Positions 55,601 through 64,000 of a DNA stretch of 64,000 nucleotides are shown in pieces. Each line of letters opens with the position of its first letter. Positions within the stretch are counted from its first letter, which is position 1. Source of the stretch: Liolophura sinensis (taxonomy: Eukaryota > Mollusca > Polyplacophora > Chitonida > Chitonidae); contig NC_088302.1 in NCBI RefSeq assembly GCF_032854445.1, positions 25,429,788-25,493,787 of the forward strand, written 5' to 3'. The position numbers were made by a program, and so were the translations under genes. The notes beneath the pieces are model-generated. The model saw only the letters and a list, made by a program, of their open reading frames with translations. It searched no databases and was not told where the DNA came from.

Positions 55601-57469
55601 ACCCGATTACATTCAGACGCATAAAGCGGCGCATGTGTTGTAAGGTGTATGGAACACTTGCATAAAGGAACTATAAGAACAGTTAGGCTTTGTGATTTTT
55701 TCCCAGTATTTCTTCTGTATACATGTATTTATATATTATTTTAATGTTTTAGTTTCACTGTTAAAAGTGACTTAACTTGACGTGATGAAGATCTGAACAT
55801 TTGCATTTTTAATTTTTTCCCCCATTTATTGCAGTTTATGTTTAGCAGGTAATATTTCTTTGTGAAATATTAAATAAGAGACAAATTTGTACTATTTGGG
55901 ATTGTGTATCATTTTTTATCACTGACGATATTGTTCTTCTTACGAAATTACAAACAACTCACTTCCAATACCTCACTTAATCCACTGGTTGTTAACGTAT
56001 ACAGCACAACCGTTAACTCCGACATTTGTATAGCACTATTCAAGGTGAAGGCCGTGCGTTTATTCAATGGCTTCAGCTATGACGTCACTAATTCGTGTGC
56101 TTCAGCATCTGACTACCGTCACAGGTGATCTTTGTGTAAAGCATATGTAAGCACACGAATCTGTGACATCGTGGCAGAAGCCAGTGGAAAAAATAGCTAC
56201 CTTTTAAAATCTTTAATTATAGGGCATATTTCAGGTACAATCAATAACAATACATCTCAGGCAAAACATTTAGATGAAATGTAGTTGTTATAACTTTCAC
56301 CAATAATATCAAGGCAGATTTATGGATATTTTAATACCCAAGTTCAATTTCAAGTTATAAACTCCGATAATATCCATGTTTAACATATACATGCAAAATT
56401 CATCATCTACCCAAAATGTTAAATTTTCCAAAGCAAATTACGCCAACCTGGCATCTGTATTCAGACAAGTTTATCTATTTACGTTAGAATACGTACATGC
56501 CGATAACTGTATTCCAAAAAAAAAACAGCTGCATAAATATGCCGACCCGCAATTTGATCTAGTTTTTGTGTGCTGTGTGTATTTGTATGTTTACGGACAA
56601 CAGAACGTATCACGTGACCATGTAGATTCTCAATACAGAAGTATACAGGTCATATGGTCGTTAGTTATACGCGCCATTATACTTGCACGGCAGTATCTTG
56701 GGCTGATTGAGTAATGGTTGTCTGGTGTGTGCTTCAAAATTGTCGAAATTAAACAAATATATAACATAAGTCTCCCTTTACTGACTAGTGTTTTAACGCC
56801 TTCCTCGAGAATTTTTTACTCATGGTATACGACCAGACCAGTTTTTTGGCTGGGAGATAAGGTATATAACATACACGACCAGATTCTCATGCGTTTACAC
56901 AAAACCGGACAGAGAAGTCCGTTCGCTGTACACCTAAAATGATGAGCGCCTGTTTTCAAAATTATCAACTCCCTCGGTGTTCATGGTTACTTTGGTTACA
57001 TTTTATGGATCGCTTTATTCTCTAGTTCTTCCAGTTGAGTAGAGTGTGTGTAAGAACGGTATGCTGACTGATTTTGTCTTTATTAAAAGCCCAAATATAG
57101 GCAGATAAGAAAATTTGCAGTTTTTCATTTGCATCACCATTTAAAAATAAGTAAGTTGTCTGATATTTAGACTATACAATATAATATATGTGTAATGATG
57201 TATTTTATTTGATATTAGACCATTTAATTAAATCACTGCTTGGTTGGGCCGTTTGCACAATGACTTGAACGATATGGTGTATATATGTAAACAGCATATA
57301 CTAAAGGTCGTCAATAAAATCGGCATGATACACTCCGGTTTCCTCAACCCGTAAAACGGGCAGCCATTGTAAAAATCAAAACTTCTTGAATTAAACAAGT
57401 CAAATCAATTTATTCATTTATTTTTGGTTAGTGATCAGCGGAAATATGCCGTTATGGCTGCTTGGTTGG

Positions 57470-57612
57470 GAATTTTATTTATATGTTTATTTGACTGGTG
57501 TTTGACACGGCATTCTTGCCAGGTATATACCAAGCCCCTTGACAAAGCTACAGCCGAACTCGCGATAGCTGGATTCGAGCTTGTAACCTTTTTAATGTTA
57601 CCCGATCAGCCG
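57470..57612 (-). repeat. SINE remnant, family 2
   Basis: TTATTTGACTGGTGTTTGACA resembles the tail of family 2; the remainder is degenerate. Confidence 0.35.
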
Positions 57613-57888
57613 ATATTATAATACCGTGTTTCTGCTGTGTTATATTTTAGTATCAGCTGTTCTGAACAAAGTATTTTTAAATAATTTATTACGGCGTAAA
57701 GCACTGCATAAATGAAGAAATGTTGAGCGTACGCCCGACAAAGTTTGTATATCTGTCCATCTAAGGGAGATAATCCCGCATGTGTTCCAGTTGGTTTAAC
57801 CAGAAAAAGAACGCGCCCCAGTTTAGCTTCGTTTTAAATACACCAGAGAGGAACTGTTGGCAGGTGGGCGCTCCTGACGCCCGCAATC

Positions 57889-60800
57889 ATGGCTTACGGC
57901 CTAAGTTTAGGTAAGCAAATTGACCAGATCTACAGGGACCTGGGTGTGTGGGGGAAGTGGCAGATCGGACAAGTGGCCCTCTTACTCGGACTGCAGATCC
58001 CTGCGGCGTTTCAGTTACTGTCTATCGTCTTCATAGGTAGGTCAACTATTGTGGACAAAGTAACGCAGAGACTAATATTAACATATTAAACCTATACTGG
58101 TTTTAGTCTATGTGTCTCTGTCAATATGGTTTTGTCATTTAAAAAATACGTACGTGATCCCCTACAGTAAATACAATGACCTTTGCCAAACATTTGCTCA
58201 GACGTAACTGCCCGTATTAACAGGGCTTGAGAAGGAGGAAGAACGTATATACATGTGTCATATGCAATTTCATACATACGACATGTACGAAGCTTAGCTG
58301 AAAGCTGGACAGCTCGTCACGCTTCAATACGTTTGTGACCCCCGTACATTCTGTCAAACTGAGCTCCACTATTGTCAATGTTAGGCAAAAAATGCCGTGT
58401 ATGTGAATCATACCATTCGTTGATTTAATATATTTGTTGGTCCACACCAAACAAGGATATGCCATATGCTTTATAGTACATGCATCCATAGAAGTGTAAA
58501 TATGACTGCATGTCATGTGGCATCTCACCAAAATATTTATGATAATATTTATAAAGTTTATTTTCTTATTTATTTTTTATTTGTTTATTCATCCCTGTTG
58601 GGGTTTTACATCGTCCATAACCATCATACATCGTACGGCGCTAAACCTGAAGCAGATAGGTAAATAAGTAAATAAATAAATAAATATGACGTTAAACATG
58701 GTCGAATAAGTTGAAGACAATTTGTGTTTATGGTGACGTCCCTGTTCTGTTTGAACAAATTAGACGTTCACGTGATCCTTTGATATAAAAGGAAACAATT
58801 ACGCTTGTTAAAACTAGACAGCTTCTTTGTATGTAGGTTACCAGCCTGTTTTCCGTTGTGTGGAGCCCAAGACAACCAAATCTCTGACGACTGTAGCCCC
58901 TACCAAACTCCCGTATGGAACTAAGTGCTACATAAGCGATAACACAACTGTCTCCGCCTGTCCCCATGATGTGGAGTATAACAAACACCCAGGCCTGGAC
59001 ACTATTGTTACAGAGGTACGATCTGCAGAGATGACACTTGTGAGATGTTCGGAACAACATGGTTACCCTTTTTCAGGTCAAACTCGCGTGCACACAAGAT
59101 GAATACTATTTATAAAATAGGATACCATTTGCAGTTTGGCTAGATATTTGCATTTTGATTATTGCATATGTATTTAATTGATTGTTGCACTTAAGGAAAT
59201 AGTGTTCAAGAGTTTTATGGGAGGAAAAAGTACACCGGGGAAAACCACTGACCATTGACAAATAAGTTGCGAACTTCCCGAGGTGTGAAATACAGATATG
59301 CTCATCACAGCGGTGGAAGAACGTTGTAGACACGTCTTGTCATCAAAGCCTTACAAAGGGTGCATACCGAATTATCAAGCAGCAAAGGATCGTTATTTCC
59401 GCAGTATTATATCACCGCAATCACCGTTCTGTTTCTAGCATTATGTCTACACCCAGGTTTTAAAAACGCGCTAAACCTGTTGTTTTCCTTTGTGCACTTT
59501 TAGGCTAAGTCAGTATTTGATGCGTAGTATTTTAGATCCTGGTGTGCGACGTTTGTGCGTACAGGTAACTTGAATGTGCCTTTTATTGCTTATTTTGGGA
59601 TATCCGACTCTCGCTGATCCAATGGCAGTTTTAAGTCAGGAGGTTTGTTAGGGCATAGGCGAAGGGCAGTGGTTTACTCCTGGCACCCCGTCGTATAAAT
59701 GAATACAAACAAAACCCACATTCATACCAGCCAGTGCTGGATTTGAACCTGTGGCCTCACTGGTGAGGGACAAACGCAACCGCTTGAGTCAATTGCGTCA
59801 GTAATGACCCTCTTGCCAGTGCTATGTAACAGTTAACGCCTAATACTGTTTTATTACTTGCCTGAATCAGTGGGACTTGGTATGTGGCAGAAGTTATGAA
59901 GTTCAACTCTCCCAGACCATCTTGATCATCGGTCAGGCAATCGGTGCCGTGCTTTTTACGTTGTTGGCTGACCGATACGGAAGGATCCGAGTCTGCGTAC
60001 TATGTCAGCTTGGACTGATGGCCGTGGGTATCGGGACAGCGTTTGCTCCAAGCATACAGGTCTTCACTGCGCTGAGGTTCCCCCTGGGAGCTTTTCAGCA
60101 GGTAAATAATTTTCATTAATATCTCTGTGGTCAGCCTTAAGATTAATCCTGTAATTATATTATACATGCAGATCAAGTATAAACAAACTGACAATGGCTG
60201 CGATATCCTTCCAAAAAGTCTTCCTGACGACCAACCGACAGACAGGGAGAGAGACATGCAGAGAGACTCTGGGATCAGCTTGTAACAGCTAAAAATTGGT
60301 TTTTATACCATTATTGTAGTTTTTTGTCCAGCTTTAGCCACATGTACCATATAGAAAGCTCTATTTTTGTTTTCCGTATGAATTTTGTGATGCTTTACCT
60401 GACCAACTGATGGTTATCACATGCATATGTATAACGACAGGACATTTTGGATATTTTGCCGCATGGCTGTGGTCGAGCGGTTATAGCGTTCGACTCGTGA
60501 GCGAAAAGCGCCTGGTGAGCAAGAAGTTTCAACCCATCATGTCTTTGTGAAAGACTTTAAAATATGTACCTCATTTTTTCCACGAACTGGCGATTTGTGT
60601 CCAAGCCAGATAGACCAACGTTCGCTTACGACGGGACAAAAAATGCTTAATTTTGACGAAAAGTAGAAATCCTTGTCTAAACTGGATAGATCAATGTTCT
60701 CTAATAATGTCCCAAAAATACATTACCATGCCACAATTCAGACTGACCTGCTACAAAGAGACACCAGCATGATATGACCGATATAATTTTGAGTGACAGT

Positions 60801-63711
60801 GACGTTAAACTTCATGTTTAACAGTTAATGAATGGCTCTGTTGTTGATTTTTTTTCTTGTAGAGTTTAGTAATGACGTCCACGGTGTTACCAATGGAAAT
60901 CATCCCTATGGATCAGAGGACTTTGGTCCACCTTATATTCGGACTGAACTGGGCGGTCAGTCAGTGTATACTAGTAGGGTTTAGTTACGCCTTCAAAGAG
61001 GAAAGTTGGCGTGACCTTCAGCTGGCCTTATGTTCAGCCTCCTTATTCGTGGCTGTTCTGCATTATGTGTAAGTATCGATGGAGTTTATTTCATTGATTT
61101 ATTTATATTTGATTGGTGTTTTACGCTCTACTCAAGAATATTTCACATATACGACCAGCATATGGTGGCCAGCATTATGGTGGGAGGAAACCGGGTAGAG
61201 CTTGGGGTAAACCCACGACCATCTGCAGGTTGCTTGGAGATTCCCAACGTACGGACGCAGGGGAAGCCAGCGTGAGCTGTTGCTGGATTTTAAATCACAT
61301 GAGAGGGGGCGAGCTTTTGTCCAGTGGTTAGACACACACCTTTCAATTGATACCCACGAAATGCGGGATTCAAACCCGGCCTTGGACAGAGCATTTGTTG
61401 ATTCCCCGCTATTACTGTTTGCGGGATCTTGGTGAATATAACGTGGGTGAGACCGTTTGAGCGCTTGTTGAGCAATAGTGTGTATATATCTCTGTGTCAC
61501 ACATGGGAAAGGTCGACAGTAATTTTCCACAGGTTGGTGGTTTACCCCGAGCACTCAAGTTTCCTCCATCCATAAAAGTGACCAAAGTCGTATTAGTGAA
61601 AAATTCATAAGTATTGCCATGAACAACAATCACATTAATCAGAGGAGGGCCCTTGGTAGCTTGAGTGTACCAGAAGCAGATGAGGTCTGAAAGACACCGC
61701 CATTTAATTTCGCAACTTAAACCCTTCTTTGCTGGGCTGTTAATAGTGTCTGTTCAAAGAAATGCCTTGAAGTTTAAAAAAACAATGGAAAGCAACGCTG
61801 GTTGCAACTGCCATGATCACAGATATAGTTTACGAAGGTATAGCTTCAAGCCTCATTAGCCTACGATCACCTTCCTCAACGAGGCAAGAATCAATCTCTA
61901 ATTGGCACAGCTACATTTCCTGCTATATAATTAGTACCTTTGAAGTTTATTTGCTGAACTTGTCTCTCACCAATGCGGTCGCTGTGAGTTCAAGTCCAGC
62001 TCATGCTGGCTTCCTCTCCGGACGTACGTGGGAAGGTCTGCCCGCAACCTGCAGATGGTCGTGGGTTTCCCCCGGGCTCTGCCCGATTTCCACCCACCAT
62101 AATGCTGGCCGCCGTCGTATAAATGAAATATTCTTGAGTACGGCGTAAAATACCGATCAAATAAATAAATAAATAAATTAGCTAATTTGTTTTTATATTT
62201 GCTTTATTGTTGAAATTTGTGTAAGAATATATTTTTGTTTGATTTTATAATGCTATACGCCATAAGTGCTTAGGAAATATTTCACTTTTATGTCGACAGT
62301 CTGTTTTATGCATAGGGGAAACTGTCAAAACCTACACCAGCTACATCTGTCTAAATCTGTCTGACCAGTGTAGTATTCGAATGTTTAGTTTGCTTTACTT
62401 TCTTTCAGATTTGTGGACGAATCTCTAAGATGGCTATTGGCGAACGAAAGGGTTACAGAAGTTAAAAAGATCGTGAAACAAGCTTCAAGGCTGAATAACA
62501 TCAAGCCCCCGGAGAAGGAGATCGACGATGTAGCGTCGTTGTCCGGGTCTGTTATCACACGCATTAGTCTTCATTCCTCCATTCCCAGCATTAGTGGAGA
62601 TGCTGGAAGATCCTATTCAAACTTCCAGATCTCGGAGGGGACATCACAAACCGATGTAGCTCAGTTAAAGTACAGCATTCTGGACGTACTCCGGAATAGC
62701 CAACTTCGCTGTACGACGCTGGTTCTCGGATTTGCGTGGTAAGTATAAAGAAACAAAAACTACCCGTTGACACTTCGTAACACTTCGTTGGTTTTTGTTT
62801 CTTTGTGGGATAGGCTTTGAGTCGGGGTGTGTATTTCTAATAATTGTTGCGATTAAATTCAAGGTTAGAAACACGTGTACGTATATCCTTCATTACTATT
62901 ACAACTCTTCGCTAACGTGTACATGTGTAGATATAGTACAATAGACCCCCCTCGAACATGTATATGTACAGCTGTACAATATTAAGGGCAGTCAGTACCT
63001 CTGAATATACCGTACAACCATCTGTTTTAGCACATGCATTTTATATTTATTTTTTATTTATTTATTCCATCGCTGTTTAACGCCATATACTCCTGCATTT
63101 TTTACTCGACAGGATTGTAAACGCACTAGTTTATTTCGGCCTCAGTCTGACGTCCGCACAGTTGGGTGGTGACAGATTTCTGAATTTCTTTTTGATGGTG
63201 TTAGTCGAATTTCCTGCAGCCATCATTACGTATTTCACTATGAAACGGTAAATAGTCTAGCTTTTATGGCGTTGTTTGTTCTTGTATTTTGTTAATTGAA
63301 ATTAGGTATCCCCGTTAGTAAACCAACACCGTTTATTTACTTATAATTTCGCTAGAGAATGCTAAATGATTGAATTCATTTTTTTATTTTTAAATTTATT
63401 TGTTTATTTAGTTGATTTGTGTTTTCCAGCGTAGTCGAAAATATGTCACATGTTCGACGGTGACCAGCATTATTGAAGGAAACCGCTCAGCCCATAATCA
63501 TTTGCACACTGAGTAACATGGCAATAATACATTCTGCTAAAAGCAAGCATTAAAATATTTATATATATATATCATATAATTTCGGACACCTTTGTTTGTT
63601 TTGTTGAAATGTTCCCCACGAGTAGACCAGGGAGGCGGATGACCTGTATAATATTCCACGCCATGGCCGGTCTTGCCATGATCATCACAGCGTCTCTAAA
63701 CGCCACACAAG
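57889..63711 (+). CDS. SLC22-like organic ion transporter, exons 1-7, 3' end beyond window
   Basis: This is the third plus-strand paralogue, cut by the window edge. Exons: 57889-58036, 58837-59015, 59871-60101, 60863-61068, 62409-62738, 63113-63247, 63626-63711. All phases agree with the two complete genes and there is no frame break. The N-terminus (LGVWGKWQIGQVALLLGL) and exon 1 end are closest to the gene at 45571. Exon 3 carries LADRYGRIRV, a variant of the MFS loop with Ile replacing the usual Lys/Arg after Gly-Arg. Exon 5 is the longest of the set (330 nt) and encodes a Ser-rich cytoplasmic loop. Exons 8-10 should lie beyond 64000. Introns contain SINEs at 61085, 61300, 61955 and 63375. 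Confidence 0.9.
58560..58690 (+). repeat. AATA-tailed repeat remnant (intron 1)
   Basis: TTATTTATTTTTTATTTGTT opens it and (AAATA)n closes it; the middle (CATCGTACGGCGCTAAACC) resembles a SINE tail. Family is unclear. Confidence 0.35.
60455..60560 (+). repeat. tRNA-like SINE head remnant (intron 3)
   Basis: TGGTCGAGCGGTTATAGCGT matches a pol III A box, followed by a possible anticodon stem (TTCGACTCGTGAGCGAA). The T arm is decayed, so this is a SINE remnant rather than a tRNA gene. Confidence 0.35.
61085..61290 (-). repeat. SINE, family 2, reverse (intron 4)
   Basis: TTTGATTGGTGTTTTACGCT, CTCAAGAATATTTCACATAT and GGCCAGCATTATGGTGGGAG in reverse order of family 2. The tRNA-like head is lost. 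Confidence 0.8.
61300..61620 (+). repeat. tRNA-derived SINE, family 3 (intron 4)
   Basis: The head has an A box (TTGTCCAGTGGTTAGAC) and a B box (GCGGGATTCAAACCCGG) with good T-arm pairing. The body matches 41825. Confidence 0.65.
61955..62180 (+). repeat. SINE, family 2 (intron 4)
   Basis: A well-preserved copy: GCTGTGAGTTCAAGTCCAGC, TCATGCTGGCTTCCTCTCC, GGTCGTGGGTTTCCCCCGGG, ATTCTTGAGTACGGCGTAAA and an (AATA)n tail. Confidence 0.85.
63375..63510 (-). repeat. SINE fragment, family 2, reverse (intron 6)
   Basis: TTGATTTGTGTTTTCCAGCG and GACGGTGACCAGCATTATTG are degenerate family 2 sequence. Confidence 0.55.
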
Positions 63712-64000
63712 GTAGGCCTTAGTCAAAAACGTGGAATAACGAACCTTCGTGGAACTTGGAAAATGCGTTATCTTGACTGTCAATGCCAATTTTATAATAC
63801 TATTTCTAGATGATAAAGTTTCTAGAAAAAGGTTTGTGGTGTGATGTCAAAATGGCTTACCATCGTGTCGTTCAGAACTGTATTAAAAGCAAAATATTAA
63901 CCACAGAACCATACTTATAAAATTTAGTTCAGAATAAGGCACTATCAGGCTTAAAAGTTTAATACACATTTCCTAACTTCGCTCTGCATGACGGACAACA

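Larger units (their letters stand above)
54122..57888. other. Intergenic host DNA between the second and third plus-strand transporters
   Basis: No exon was recognised. It holds a diverged interspersed repeat in two copies (54950-55245 and 55355-55600) and a SINE remnant near 57470. The last few hundred bases are the 5' flank of the gene at 57889. Confidence 0.5.

Noticed and set aside
61132-61554. 140-codon minus-strand open frame
   Set aside because: It spans two SINE copies of different families in intron 4 and has no protein-like features.
1-64000. CRISPR arrays, bacterial operons or insertion sequences
   Set aside because: The regular arrays here have no unique spacers, and the exon-intron genes show the DNA is from an animal nuclear genome.

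Overview
The window comes from an animal nuclear genome, most likely a mollusc or another marine lophotrochozoan. The host DNA is AT-rich, with phase-conserved introns, GT-AG splice sites, AATAAA signals and many tRNA-derived SINEs. The species cannot be fixed from sequence alone. There are two stories here: a cluster of SLC22-type membrane transporter genes, and a GC-rich integrated DNA virus of the Polinton/Maverick (adintovirus-like) kind inserted into that cluster.

Region 1 (1-4009): AT-rich host DNA with the first two coding exons of an SLC22-like gene on the minus strand (2841-3609). Region 2 (4010-20006): a Polinton-like element of about 16 kb with 340-359 bp terminal inverted repeats. 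It carries a 1304-aa fused SAP / B-family DNA polymerase / SF1 helicase / HNH nuclease protein, a retroviral-type (DDE) integrase, an FtsK/HerA-like packaging ATPase, a double-jelly-roll major capsid candidate, a penton-like minor capsid candidate, several small membrane proteins, two larger unknown proteins and a Cys-rich zinc-binding protein. The outermost genes (polymerase at left, Cys-rich protein at right) start 3-5 bp inside the inverted repeats and read inward. Three genes carry a single lesion each: a frameshift in the integrase, an in-frame TGA in the capsid gene, and a frameshift in the gene at 13802. The other frames are open, so the copy looks young but no longer intact. No adenain-type protease was recognised.

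Region 3 (20007-22525): a 54-bp minisatellite of more than 40 units starts directly at the right inverted repeat. Its unit length is 18 codons and it is open on both strands. Region 4 (22526-29049): non-coding host DNA with SINEs and a decayed duplicate of a transporter first exon near 28068. Region 5 (29050-40802): a complete 10-exon SLC22-like gene (557 aa). Region 6 (45571-54121): a second complete 10-exon paralogue (571 aa). Region 7 (57889-end): a third paralogue, exons 1-7, running off the window. Exon sizes and intron phases are nearly identical among the paralogues, so the array arose by tandem duplication; the left-hand gene points the other way.

The spaces between genes and the introns hold at least three SINE families, several minisatellites and an inverted-repeat foldback in intron 9 of the gene at 29050. 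Two SINE copies have perfect 15-bp and 13-bp target-site duplications.
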